Source: Hymenobacter ruricola (GTDB lineage Bacteria; Bacteroidota; Bacteroidia; Cytophagales; Hymenobacteraceae). From it: a stretch of DNA of 64,000 nucleotides. Positions 54,787 to 63,232 of this stretch are shown one piece after another (position 1 is the stretch's first letter; each line of letters starts with the position of its first letter). The stretch spans positions 186,001 through 250,000 of the forward strand of contig NZ_JADQDM010000006.1 of the NCBI RefSeq assembly GCF_015694525.1, given 5' to 3'. A program made the translations under genes and the position numbers. The notes beneath the pieces were generated by a model. It did not search any database. It had not been told where the DNA came from and saw nothing but the letters and a program-made list of their open reading frames with translations.

Positions 54787-56214
54787 ATGCTCCAATACGT
54801 TACCCTCCTTGCCCTGATACTGGCGTTTCTGCTGCTGCTGGGCGTCATTTTCGCCTTGCAGCGCGTGGCCAAAACGCGGCCCAACGGTGGCGTGGTGGGC
54901 GAGAGCGGCTTCACGCTCGAAGGCTATTCCTACACGCTGATTCTGCTGGCCGTCATCGCGGCGGTGGGCATTGGCTACGTGCTGGCGCGCGACTCGCCCT
55001 GGTCGGGCCACATCATGGAATGGCTCAACATCGTGGTGCGCCTCATGCACATCACCTTCGGCATTGCCTGGATTGGGGCCTCGTTCTACTTCGTGTTCCT
55101 CGAAAACGCCCTCAACCGCACCGACAACGTGCGCGAGGAGCTGGCCGGCAACCTCTGGGCCGTGCACGGCGGCGGCTTTTACTACCTGGAGAAGTATAAA
55201 ACGGCGCCGAAGCAGATTCCCAAAAGCCTGCACTGGTTTAAGTACGAGGCGTATTTCACCTGGCTTTCGGGGTTCAGCCTGCTGTTCGTGGTGTATTATT
55301 TCAACGCTAGCTCTATGCTGATTGACCCGCGCGTGCTGGATATTTCGCCGCTGGCGGGCGTGGGCATCGGGGTGGGCTCGTTCGTGGCGGCTTGGCTGGT
55401 GTATGACGGGCTGTGCCGCACCGAGTTTGTGCGCAGCCCCTGGTTTAAGGTGGTGGGCTTCATTATCGCTACGGGCTTTGCGTTTTTCTACGCGCAGGTG
55501 TTCAGCGCCCGGGCGGCCTATATCCACTTCGGGGCCATGCTGGGCACGCTGATGGTGGGCAACGTTTTCTTCACCATCATCCCGGCCCAAAAGGCCATGG
55601 TGAAGGCCGCCACCGAAGGCACGCCGCTGGACCCCACGCTGGGCAAAAACGCGCTGGCCCGCTCGCTGCACAACAACTACTTCACCTTGCCGGTGCTGTT
55701 TGTGATGGTCAGCAACCACTTCCCCAGCACCTTCGGGCACTCCTATCCGTGGGCCATTCTGGCGGCCATCACGCTGGGCACGGCCGGCGTGAAGCACTGG
55801 CTGAACCTGCGCGAAAAGCACCAGACCGACACGGCCGTGTGGGTGCTGCCCGCCGCCGTGGGCGTGCTGCTGGCCGTGGTGTTCGTGACCGCGCCGCCGG
55901 CCCAGTCGGGCGGCAGCGCCACGGCGGGCGCCGCCAACGCCTGCGCCCAGGAAATTCCCATGAGCCAGGTGAATATGATTGTGCAGAAGCGCTGCATTCA
56001 GTGCCACTCCTCCCACCCCACCGACGACGTGTTTAAGTCGCCACCGAATGGCGTGGTATATGACACACCCGAAGACATCATTCGTCTGAGAGATAAAATC
56101 ATGCAGCGCGTGGTGGTGACCAAAACGATGCCGCAGAACAACAAAACCCAGATTACCCAGGAGGAGCGCGACCTCATTGCCTGCTGGATTAATCAGGGCG
56201 CTAAAAATAAGTAG
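54787..56214 (+). CDS. puuD: Membrane urate oxidase with C-terminal cytochrome c (PuuD type)
   Basis: A 475-residue integral membrane protein. About eight helices are visible (YVTLLALILAFLLLLGVIFAL first). The conserved MHITFGIAWIGASFYFVFLENAL and AVHGGGFYYLEKY blocks belong to the PuuD urate hydroxylase family, formerly DUF989. After the last helix comes a periplasmic cytochrome c domain with CIQCH near residues 402-406. It oxidises urate to 5-hydroxyisourate and passes electrons to the respiratory chain instead of to oxygen as soluble uricase does. The ATG at 54787 begins at the first helix; the upstream reading is repeat-derived. Confidence 0.94.
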   Translation: MLQYVTLLALILAFLLLLGVIFALQRVAKTRPNGGVVGESGFTLEGYSYTLILLAVIAAVGIGYVLARDSPWSGHIMEWLNIVVRLMHITFGIAWIGASFYFVFLENALNRTDNVREELAGNLWAVHGGGFYYLEKYKTAPKQIPKSLHWFKYEAYFTWLSGFSLLFVVYYFNASSMLIDPRVLDISPLAGVGIGVGSFVAAWLVYDGLCRTEFVRSPWFKVVGFIIATGFAFFYAQVFSARAAYIHFGAMLGTLMVGNVFFTIIPAQKAMVKAATEGTPLDPTLGKNALARSLHNNYFTLPVLFVMVSNHFPSTFGHSYPWAILAAITLGTAGVKHWLNLREKHQTDTAVWVLPAAVGVLLAVVFVTAPPAQSGGSATAGAANACAQEIPMSQVNMIVQKRCIQCHSSHPTDDVFKSPPNGVVYDTPEDIIRLRDKIMQRVVVTKTMPQNNKTQITQEERDLIACWINQGAKNK

Positions 56215-56217
56215 AAC

Positions 56218-57231
56218 ATGGCAGCCACGCCCCGCGACCTGCCCGTTTGGGCCCTGGCGGCGGCCAGCCTGCGGGCCGGCACGCCCGTGGCGCTGCTGTG
56301 CGTGGTGCGCAGCGAAGGCAGCAGCCCCGGCCGCCAGGGCTTCAAAATGGCCGTAACGCCGGAGGTGGTGGCCGGCTCCATCGGCGGGGGCATCATGGAG
56401 CACAAGTGGGTGGAACTGGCCCGCCAGCGCCTGCACGGCCCCGAGGCCACGCCTCTGCTGCGACCCCAGATTCATCGGCGCGAGGCCCCGGCCGACCGCT
56501 CCGGCATGATGTGCTCGGGCGAGCAGGACGTGCTGCTGTGGCCCCTGGCGGCGGCTGACTTGGCGGCGGTAGAAGCCATTGCCAACCGCCTGCAAGGCGG
56601 CGCGGGCGGCTTTTTAAGCTTGAGCCCGACGCGGGGCCTGCAAATTCTTCCGGCGGAAACACCGGCAGCTGAATCAGCGAAGGAAACGGCAGAAGCGCCG
56701 TTTTACGAATACCAGCCGGGCCCCGAATGGCAGTACCGCGAGCGGCTGGGCTTCCGCGACCAGCTCACCATTGTGGGCGGCGGCCACGTCAGCCTGGCAC
56801 TTTCGCGCGTGTTGGCCACGCTCGATTTTGAGCTGACCGTGCTCGACGACCGCACCGACTTGCCCACGCTGGATGCCAACAACGCGGCCCATCAGCGCCG
56901 CGTTGTTGATTACGAGCAGGTGGCCGCCGAAATCCCCGGCGGCGCGCACCGCTACGTGGTGGTGATGACCGTGGGCTACCGCACCGACGCCGTGGTGCTG
57001 CGCCAGTTGCTGGGCCGCCCCTTCCGCTACCTCGGTGTGATGGGCAGCGTGGCCAAGGTGGCCGAGCTGCGGCGCGGGCTGCGGGAAGAAGGCTTTTCGG
57101 CCGCAGAAATTGCGCGCCTGCGCGGCCCCATCGGCCTGCCCATTCACAGCCAGACGCCGGAGGAAATTGCCATCAGCATCGCGGCGGAGTTGGTTCGGGT
57201 GCGGCGGGAGGCAGCGCTGGGCGAAGAATGA
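56218..57231 (+). CDS. xdhC: Xanthine dehydrogenase maturation factor XdhC
   Basis: A 337-residue protein of the XdhC/CoxI family. The N-terminal domain has VALLCVVRSEGSSPGRQGFKMAV and GSIGGGIMEHKWVELA, and a CSGEQDVLLWPL segment carries a cysteine. The C-terminal Rossmann domain shows LTIVGGGHVSLALSRVLATLDF and YLGVMGSVAKVAELRRGL. It binds molybdenum cofactor, promotes its sulfuration and inserts it into xanthine dehydrogenase. It starts three bases after puuD, so the two are one operon. Its client enzyme is encoded on the far side of the CRISPR-Cas locus. Confidence 0.94.
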   Translation: MAATPRDLPVWALAAASLRAGTPVALLCVVRSEGSSPGRQGFKMAVTPEVVAGSIGGGIMEHKWVELARQRLHGPEATPLLRPQIHRREAPADRSGMMCSGEQDVLLWPLAAADLAAVEAIANRLQGGAGGFLSLSPTRGLQILPAETPAAESAKETAEAPFYEYQPGPEWQYRERLGFRDQLTIVGGGHVSLALSRVLATLDFELTVLDDRTDLPTLDANNAAHQRRVVDYEQVAAEIPGGAHRYVVVMTVGYRTDAVVLRQLLGRPFRYLGVMGSVAKVAELRRGLREEGFSAAEIARLRGPIGLPIHSQTPEEIAISIAAELVRVRREAALGEE

Positions 57232-57236
57232 GGCAC

Positions 57237-57403
57237 TGTCATTGCGAGCACAGCGAAGCAATCCGTCCTGTGAAAACCAGATACGTCCTTTTACCACAAA
57301 GCTCCGGTACCACTACAGTGCCGGGGCTTCTATTTGAGCTTTATCACAACTTAGAGCTTGTCGCTGAACCAGGACGGATTGCTTCGCTACGCTCGCAATG
57401 ACA
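57237..57403. repeat. Palindromic repeat with nested hairpin, GTCAT...ATGAC family, copy 9
   Basis: Arms of 34 bases (57237-57270 and 57370-57403) with two mismatches, subtype TGTCATTGCGAGCACAGCGA. The 99-base loop contains an inner hairpin AAGCTCCGGTA/TGCCGGGGCTT matching that of copy 4. Confidence 0.88.
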
Positions 57404-57428
57404 ATCCCTCCGGCCGCATCAAGCGTCT

Positions 57429-58040
57429 TTACCGTTCCGTGTCGCTGTCGGCAGAGGGGGTGTTACCCTTGGCAAATTCTTCGGTGAAAACGCGGTAACG
57501 GTCCAGAATGGAGCGCACGGAACGTTTGAGCACGATTTCGCCCATGGGGCCTTCGGGCACGGTCACGCCGGAAGCGTAGCCGTTCCAGACGGCGCGGTTG
57601 GTTTTCACGTCGATGAGGGTGACGAGCAGGGTGCCTTCGGCCAGCAGCAGGCGCACGGGCTGGTAGCCCTGGCGCTCTTCCTTGGGGGTGTCGTCGTTTT
57701 CCTCGATGTTGCGCTTAATCCACTGGCTGAGGTCTTCCTGCTGGAAGCCGTGGAAGTTCATGTCGCCCTCGTACACCCGGAAATTCACCAGCATGTCGGG
57801 GCGGCGGCGGGCCAGCTTGTAGCCCTGGGCCATGAAGCGTTGCTGAATGGCCTCGCGCAGCGACTGGCCCAGGCGGCTGCTGTCGGAGGTGAGACCGGTG
57901 CCGGTCACGAAATCGTAGGTGCGGTAGTGACGGAAGTTGCCCCGGTAGCTGTAGTCGGAATCAACCCGGGCTTCGCGGGTGGTCATGCAGCCCGCCAGGG
58001 CCAGCACGGTTAGCAGCAGTAGCGTAATCGTAGGTTTCAT
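57429..58040 (-). CDS. DUF4136-type lipoprotein
   Basis: A 203-residue lipoprotein with signal MKPTITLLLLTVLALAGC (Cys18). The mature sequence (DYSYRGNFRHYRTYDFVTG, LREAIQQRFMAQGYKLARRRPDMLVNFRVYEGD, TLLVTLIDVKTNRAVWNGYASG) matches the DUF4136 family of probable outer-membrane or periplasmic lipoproteins of unknown role. The ATG at 58040 is preferred because it places the lipobox correctly. Confidence 0.88.
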   Translation of the reverse strand: MKPTITLLLLTVLALAGCMTTREARVDSDYSYRGNFRHYRTYDFVTGTGLTSDSSRLGQSLREAIQQRFMAQGYKLARRRPDMLVNFRVYEGDMNFHGFQQEDLSQWIKRNIEENDDTPKEERQGYQPVRLLLAEGTLLVTLIDVKTNRAVWNGYASGVTVPEGPMGEIVLKRSVRSILDRYRVFTEEFAKGNTPSADSDTER

Positions 58041-58348
58041 GCGTGGAATGGGAATCTGGTTAGGGATTACCAATGTACGAAACCTAAGGCACTTAGCGTT
58101 CGGGGTGGGGCTACAAAATTGTGAACTTTGTAATTTAAAGGCTCTATTCTCGGCCCTAGCGCTAGCCGGCAGCTTGAAACGTAATTAATTCGGCACAGCG
58201 CCCGCGGCAAGCCCGCAGGTCCTCGGGGACGGTCATGCAGAGCGTAGCGAAGCATCTTTACCTCAATAGTAAATCTGATTGCTGGTGGCGGTAAAGATGC
58301 TTCGCTGCGCTCTGCATGACGTTCAATGAGGCATAGCCGGGCCCGCCC
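58041..58348. other. 308-base gap without a gene
   Basis: The left part holds the promoter region of the DUF4136 gene, including an A+T-rich stretch with TACAAAATTG and ACTTTGTAATT that could be an operator. The right part is taken by palindrome copy 10. I see no coding sequence or RNA gene. Confidence 0.6.
58232..58320. repeat. Palindromic intergenic repeat, GTCAT...ATGAC family, copy 10
   Basis: Arms of 31 bases (58232-58262 and 58290-58320) with one mismatch, subtype GTCATGCAGAGCGTAGCGAA, just beyond the ABC transporter stop codon. Confidence 0.88.
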
Positions 58349-60232
58349 CTACCGGTACCCAGCCGCCTGCAGCTGAAACAGCTCGGCGTAGCGCCCGCCG
58401 CGGGCCAGCAGCTCCTCGTGGCTGCCGATTTCCACGAATTGGCCGTTTTCGATGACGAGGATGCGGTCGGCCATGCGGACGGTGCTGAAGCGGTGGCTGA
58501 TGAGGACGGCGGTTTTGCCCTGGGTGAGCTCCTTGAAGCGCTGGAAGACTTCGTACTCGGCGCGGGCGTCGAGGGCGGCGGTAGGCTCGTCGAGGATGAG
58601 GAGCTGGGCGTCGCGCATGTAGGCGCGGCCGAGGGCGATTTTCTGCCACTCGCCGCCGCTCAGGTCCACGCCGCCGTTGAAGCGGCGGCCAATCATCTGG
58701 TCGTAGCCGTGGGGGAGCTTGGCGATGACGGTGTCGGCGAGGCTTTGCTGGGCGGCGGTTTCGATGCGGGGTTGGTTGTGGCGCTCGTCGATGCGGCCGA
58801 CGGCGAGGTTCTGGCCGGCGGGGAGCTGGAAGCGCACAAAATCCTGGAAGATGACGCCGATTTCCTGGCGCAGCTCGGCGGGGTCGTATTCGCGCAGGTC
58901 GTGGCCGTCGAGCAGGATGCGGCCTTCGGTGGGGTCGTAGAGGCGGGCCAGGAGCTTGACGAGGGTGGTTTTGCCGGCACCGTTTTCGCCCACGAGGGCC
59001 AGCTTTTCGCCCGACTTTAGAGTAAAGCTCAGGTTGCGAATGGCCCATTTTGTACCATTCTTGTACTGGAAACCGACGTTTTCAAACTGAAAACCCTGCT
59101 GAATGGGCCGGGGGAAAGGAATGGGCCGCTCGCCGTAGAGCGGCTGAGTGACGATGCGCGGCCGCAGCGCAAAGAAGTCGAAGAAATCCTGGAGATACAA
59201 GGCGCCGTCGGCCACGGAGCTGAAGCGGCTGAGGATGCCTTCGAGCAGGGCGCGCAGGCGGGCGAAGGAGCCGGCCAGGAAGGTGAGCTGGCCGAGCGAG
59301 ATGCTGCCGGCCACGGTGCGGGCGATGATGTAGACGTAGGCGCCGTAGTAGCCGGCGGCGCCGATGGCGGCGAAGAGCGTGCCCCAGCCGGCGCGGCGCA
59401 GCACGAGGGATTTGTTTTGGCGGTAGAAGTCGTCGGAGAGGGTGCGGAAGCGGCCGATGAGGAAATCGGAGAGGCCGAAAATCTTGACTTCCTTGGCGGT
59501 TTCGTCGGAGGCGCCGGTTTGGCGGAGGTAATCGAGCTCGCGGCGCTCGGGCGTCCAGGAGTGCGAGAGGGAGTAGCTGCGCTCGTTGAAGTGCGACTCG
59601 CCGAGGAAGGCGGGCACCACGGCCAGCAGCAGCAGCCCCAGCAGCCAGGGCTGGAAGGCGACGAGGCCGCCGGCGAGGAGCACGAGGGTGATGACATCCT
59701 GGCCCTGGCTGAGCACTTGGCTCATGAGCACGGTGCGGGAGAGGGTTTGGCGGCGGGCGCGCTCGAGCTTGTCGTAGAAGGTGCTGTCTTCGAACTGGTC
59801 GAGGTCGAGGCGGGCGGCGTGCTCCATGAGGCGGATGGAGGACTGGTTGGCGAAGAGGTCGCCGAGCAGCGAATCGAGCAGGGCCACGCCGCGGCCCAGG
59901 GCATCGGCGAGCAGCACGAGGCCGAACTCGAGGCCCACGAGGGTGAGCACGGGCGTGAGCTGGCGGGCGGCGGCGGGCAGCTTGGTGAGGGCCACCACGT
60001 CGTCGATAATCAGGCGGCCGACGTAGAGCGTGGCCAGCGGCAGAAACGCGCGCAGCAGGCGCAGCACGAGGTTGGCGGAGGCCAGCGCGGGGCTGGTGGC
60101 CCAGATGAGTTTCAGGAAGGCGGGCAGGTGGCGCAGGGCCGATACCCGCTCGCGCACGCTCACGGCGGGCTTTTCGGGGCCGCGCCCGGCGTTGGGGTTC
60201 TTGGCGGAGATGGATTTCAGGAAGTCAAACAT
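58349..60232 (-). CDS. ABC exporter, fused permease and ATPase
   Basis: A 627-residue half-transporter. Residues of about 40-340 form the membrane domain with several helices (LVLRLLRAFLPLATLYVGRLI, LLLAGGLVAFQPWLLGLLLLAVV). The ATPase follows with Walker A VGENGAGKTTL near residue 412, signature LSGGEWQK near 526 and Walker B LLILDEPTAALDA near 544. It works as a dimer to export a lipid, peptide or drug; the substrate cannot be read from sequence. It is a single-gene unit, with no adjacent partner that would suggest a heterodimer. Confidence 0.93.
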   Translation of the reverse strand: MFDFLKSISAKNPNAGRGPEKPAVSVRERVSALRHLPAFLKLIWATSPALASANLVLRLLRAFLPLATLYVGRLIIDDVVALTKLPAAARQLTPVLTLVGLEFGLVLLADALGRGVALLDSLLGDLFANQSSIRLMEHAARLDLDQFEDSTFYDKLERARRQTLSRTVLMSQVLSQGQDVITLVLLAGGLVAFQPWLLGLLLLAVVPAFLGESHFNERSYSLSHSWTPERRELDYLRQTGASDETAKEVKIFGLSDFLIGRFRTLSDDFYRQNKSLVLRRAGWGTLFAAIGAAGYYGAYVYIIARTVAGSISLGQLTFLAGSFARLRALLEGILSRFSSVADGALYLQDFFDFFALRPRIVTQPLYGERPIPFPRPIQQGFQFENVGFQYKNGTKWAIRNLSFTLKSGEKLALVGENGAGKTTLVKLLARLYDPTEGRILLDGHDLREYDPAELRQEIGVIFQDFVRFQLPAGQNLAVGRIDERHNQPRIETAAQQSLADTVIAKLPHGYDQMIGRRFNGGVDLSGGEWQKIALGRAYMRDAQLLILDEPTAALDARAEYEVFQRFKELTQGKTAVLISHRFSTVRMADRILVIENGQFVEIGSHEELLARGGRYAELFQLQAAGYR

Positions 60233-60365
60233 TGCCGGGGCGTGGGCAAGGTTGGGGCCGGGTTTGGGGGGCGGCCGTTTTGGCAGGGGGCGTGGGGTGG
60301 ATTATTAGGGTATCTTGATGGCCGCTTGGTTTTGAGGCCCTGCTAGTAGTTTACCCAAAGGAGGG

Positions 60366-60373
60366 TATTTTTG
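60366..60373 (+). promoter_or_regulatory. Minus-7 box before the gene at 60387
   Basis: TATTTTTG, 13 bases ahead of the start codon, matches TAnnTTTG and supports that this ORF is a real gene. Confidence 0.5.
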
Positions 60374-60386
60374 ATTTACCACTGCT

Positions 60387-60890
60387 ATGGACACTAACAC
60401 CAACATACAAGTCTTCTGCCTCAATCTGCGCGCGCCGAAGGACTGTCGGAAATACCTTTCCAAGACCCTGCGCTCCCCTGCCGGTGAGCCCCTGTTTGAT
60501 GTCGAAGCCGCGCAACGACTCTTGTTAAAGAAATTTCCTCTTCAGCAGCATTGGCAACCGGCCACTTATTCTATCAGCCCAGAAGAACAAGCGAACCTAG
60601 AGGCATCGCCGCAGCAGATGAACTTACTGCTGCCTTTTCAAGCGAACCTTCCGTATGAGGTGTTGATGGAAGACGCGACGGCCCTGCTGTTCCAGGCCGA
60701 TTCACGCTTAAAAATGCTGACCTTGGAATTGAAAAAAGACGAGTGGTTGCGAAACCTCTACCTTTTTCTACTGGAGAATGCCGCCTTGCCCTGCTTCTTG
60801 CGGGTCGCAAAAGCCTACTTTACCAGTAGAGCAGAGCCCCTCCCTTCCTTATCCAGTGACTTTGTAACAGTGACGAGAAGTTTACTCTAA
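60387..60890 (+). CDS. Unknown 167-residue protein
   Basis: A soluble protein beginning MDTNTNIQVFCLNLRAPKDCRKYL, with no signal peptide or membrane segment and a mixed alpha/beta look; the C-terminal half is helical (RLKMLTLELKKDEWLRNLYLFLLEN). I do not recognise a family. It has its own minus-7 box, and its DNA is less G+C-rich than the neighbours, so it may be an acquired or lineage-specific gene. It lies divergent from the ABC transporter. Confidence 0.65.
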   Translation: MDTNTNIQVFCLNLRAPKDCRKYLSKTLRSPAGEPLFDVEAAQRLLLKKFPLQQHWQPATYSISPEEQANLEASPQQMNLLLPFQANLPYEVLMEDATALLFQADSRLKMLTLELKKDEWLRNLYLFLLENAALPCFLRVAKAYFTSRAEPLPSLSSDFVTVTRSLL

Positions 60891-60998
60891 CGTTAGGCTT
60901 TTGAAAGGTGAAGACGCTCAAATTACTCCCTGAGAAAAGGCTCCCCGCAACCGCACGTCTGCGAGGCGTCCTCACTCATCCAACAAAGTAGCTTAAGA

Positions 60999-61026
60999 AG
61001 CCCCAGCCCCGCCAGCGGCTGGGGCT
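60999..61026. repeat. Hairpin flanking the Uma2 gene, left copy
   Basis: AGCCCCAGCC and GGCTGGGGCT pair around an eight-base loop. A closely related hairpin lies on the other side of the Uma2 gene at 61806-61833. Confidence 0.8.
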
Positions 61027-61060
61027 GCTGGCGGGGCCGGCCGGCGGGACTCAGTGCCTT

Positions 61061-61092
61061 GCTGGCGACCTTCGCCAGCCGCTGTATCTTTG
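61061..61092 (+). promoter_or_regulatory. Promoter region of Uma2 gene with short palindrome
   Basis: TATCTTTG at 61085-61092 is a minus-7 box 37 bases ahead of the start codon. Immediately upstream GCTGGCGA and TCGCCAGC (61061-61079) form a perfect 8-bp palindrome with a three-base centre, a possible operator. Confidence 0.5.
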
Positions 61093-61128
61093 TTTGAGCC
61101 CCGCAAAACCCTTCAACCGCACTTCGCT

Positions 61129-61731
61129 ATGGCCCCCATCACCTCCCTTTCGCAGCTCGACCCCAACGGCGTGTATACCTACGCCGATTACCTGACGTGG
61201 CGGTTTGATGAGTTTGTGGAGCTGATAAAGGGCAAGGTGCGGCGGCCGATGTCGGCCCCGGTGCCCATGCACCAGCAGGTTTCCGTCAACCTGACCACGG
61301 AAATCCGGCAGTTTCTGAAACGCAAGCCCTGCCGGGTGTACGCCGCGCCGTTCGACGTGCGCCTCACACGCAGCACGGGCAGCGACGATGCCCAGATTCA
61401 GACCGTGGTGCAGCCGGATATTTGCGTGGTCTGCGACCTGACGAAGATTGATAAGCGCGGCTGCGTGGGGGCCCCGGACTGGATTATCGAAATCGTGTCG
61501 CCCGGCAACCTCAAACACGACACCAAAACCAAGTTCGACCTCTACGAGGAAAACGGGGTGCGCGAGTACTGGGTGGTGTTCCCTGGGGAGCAGACGGTGC
61601 TGGCCTACGTGCTGGACGCGCACGGCCGCTACGAGGTGGCCGGCGAGTACGCCGCCCCCGGCCCCATGCCCGTCACGGTGCTGCCCGGGCTGGCCGTGGA
61701 ATGGAGCGAAGTGTTCGACGCGGCGGGGTAA
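61129..61731 (+). CDS. Uma2-family (DUF820) putative endonuclease
   Basis: A 200-residue protein of the PD-(D/E)xK-like Uma2 family. YTYADYLTWRFDEFVELIKGKV at the N-terminus, VVQPDICVVCDLTKID with the conserved Asp, and PDWIIEIVSPGNLKHDTKTKFDLYEENGVREYWVVFP with Glu and Lys form the family pattern. These genes occur in many copies in some bacteria and their role is not known. The ATG at 61129 follows a minus-7 box; the upstream in-frame reading crosses that promoter. Confidence 0.9.
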   Translation: MAPITSLSQLDPNGVYTYADYLTWRFDEFVELIKGKVRRPMSAPVPMHQQVSVNLTTEIRQFLKRKPCRVYAAPFDVRLTRSTGSDDAQIQTVVQPDICVVCDLTKIDKRGCVGAPDWIIEIVSPGNLKHDTKTKFDLYEENGVREYWVVFPGEQTVLAYVLDAHGRYEVAGEYAAPGPMPVTVLPGLAVEWSEVFDAAG

Positions 61732-61805
61732 AGACTTCGGCCAGCTGGCAAAGTTGGAGCCGAGGCAATTGGCTAAACTCAACCAAGTAAATACTATTGC
61801 CCGGC

Positions 61806-61833
61806 AGCCCCAGCCACACCAGCGGCTGGGGCT
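61806..61833. repeat. Hairpin flanking the Uma2 gene, right copy
   Basis: AGCCCCAGCC and GGCTGGGGCT pair around an eight-base loop. CCAGCGGCTGGGGCT is shared with the left copy at 60999-61026. Confidence 0.8.
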
Positions 61834-61890
61834 TCTGCATGTCACAGCCCACCGGAAGCCACGGCCGGGCCGTGCTACGAGTGGTACGGC

Positions 61891-62649
61891 TCACGCCCGC
61901 TCCGCTACCAGCCGGTACAGGTCTTGGGCATTTTCAAACGCGGCGCCCATGGTGTTGTTGAAGTAGGCATACACGTCTTTGCCCTCCTGGAGGTAGTCGT
62001 GTATCTGCTCGGCCGTGTCGTGCAGAAAGTCGCGCTCGTAGGATTCGCGGTAGTTGCCTTTAGGGCCGTGGAAGCGCATATACACAAAGTCAGCCCCCTC
62101 GTTGAGTTGGGCATTTCGGGCGGGGCCTTTGTCGTGCAGCACGAGGCTGGCGCCGTGGTCGTCCAGCATGTCAAACGCATCATCGGTATACCAGCTGGGG
62201 TGGCGAAACTCCACCGCTTTGCGCCACTCGTGGGCGGAGTCTGCCGCCACAAGTGCAATTAAGAGGGTATTGACCGCCTTTAGCTGACGAATGGTGTTGC
62301 TGGGCGGAAACTGAATGAGCAGGCAGCCCTTTTTGGGGCCCAATTCCCGGGCGGCATCCAGAAAGCGGGCAAGGCCGGAGAGGTCCTCGGCCAGCGTCTT
62401 GGTGTGCGTGATATCGCGCCACAGCTTGATGGTAAAGTCAAACGCCGGGCCGGTTTCCGCGGCCCAGGCCGCAAATGTTTTGGGCTGAGGGATGCGGTAG
62501 AAGGTGCTGTTAATCTCCACCGAGTTGAACAGCGTGGCATAGTAGGTGAGGCGGCTCGTGGCCTGGTAGGCCTCCGGAAAGGTGGCCTTGGGGCCGGGCA
62601 CGACGATGCCGCTGGTGCCAGTGCGCAGGGTGCCAAGGTGGGCCGGCAT
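61891..62649 (-). CDS. DUF72 (YecE-like) protein
   Basis: A 252-residue TIM-barrel protein. RTGTSGIVVPGPKATFPE (an unusual variant of the GTxGW start), YATLFNSVEINSTFYRIPQPKTFAAWA, LLIQFPPS, AVEFRHPSWY and YMRFHGPKGNYRESY are the family blocks, and DVYAYFNNTMGAAFENA ends the barrel. The biochemical function of DUF72 is unknown. No signal peptide. Confidence 0.93.
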   Translation of the reverse strand: MPAHLGTLRTGTSGIVVPGPKATFPEAYQATSRLTYYATLFNSVEINSTFYRIPQPKTFAAWAAETGPAFDFTIKLWRDITHTKTLAEDLSGLARFLDAARELGPKKGCLLIQFPPSNTIRQLKAVNTLLIALVAADSAHEWRKAVEFRHPSWYTDDAFDMLDDHGASLVLHDKGPARNAQLNEGADFVYMRFHGPKGNYRESYERDFLHDTAEQIHDYLQEGKDVYAYFNNTMGAAFENAQDLYRLVAERA

Positions 62650-62776
62650 GGGAAAGGGTTATGCGGGAGTTTCGGGGTATAACGGGCCACGCGGCTTCGG
62701 CGTTTTACCCCGGCGCCTCTTCGCTGGGTTCCAATATACCGCCTGCTGCCGCGGCCGGGGCAGGCGTTTGGTCCGG

Positions 62777-63055
62777 TTAAAGCGCTGCCGGCAAATAGGG
62801 CCACGTGAAATAGAGCAGCGCCCCTTGCAGCAGCGTTAGCGCCAGCGTAACGCTCCAGAAAGCGGCTTTGCGGTTTTTGTGGTGCAGCAGCAAAATGGCG
62901 GCCCACGCGCCAGGGGCAGCGCCGGGTAGCGTAGCGAGGTGCAGCGTTTTTTCGGCAATGCGCCGCTGGCCCCGTTGGGCTTTGCGCTTGTCCAGGGCGA
63001 AGAGCAGGAAACACAGCAGGTTGAAGGCTAACAGGCAGCTAAGGAGGGGTGTCAT
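62777..63055 (-). CDS. DUF1294 small membrane protein
   Basis: A 92-residue protein with two or three membrane segments: LLSCLLAFNLLCFLLFALDK, then RIAEKTLHLATLPGAAPGAWAAILLLHHKNRKAAFW and LALTLLQGALLYFTW. The central pattern Lys, Arg-Ile-Pro/Ala-Glu, Gly-rich, Ala, H-K-x-x-K is typical of DUF1294. Function unknown. Confidence 0.9.
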   Translation of the reverse strand: MTPLLSCLLAFNLLCFLLFALDKRKAQRGQRRIAEKTLHLATLPGAAPGAWAAILLLHHKNRKAAFWSVTLALTLLQGALLYFTWPYLPAAL

Positions 63056-63232
63056 AGGACGGCGGGCCTTGCGGCTTAACTAGGCGGGGTTTCGGCCGGG
63101 GTGGTCGAGGCCCAGGTCTGAGTTGGTGGGGTGGGTTTGTTACCAAAAGGAGCATTCAGGCAAACCTGAACTCTCGCAATCGGCGGCAAGCGGTCTGGCC
63201 CGCACCGGTTGGCCATTCATGCACGGCAAGCG

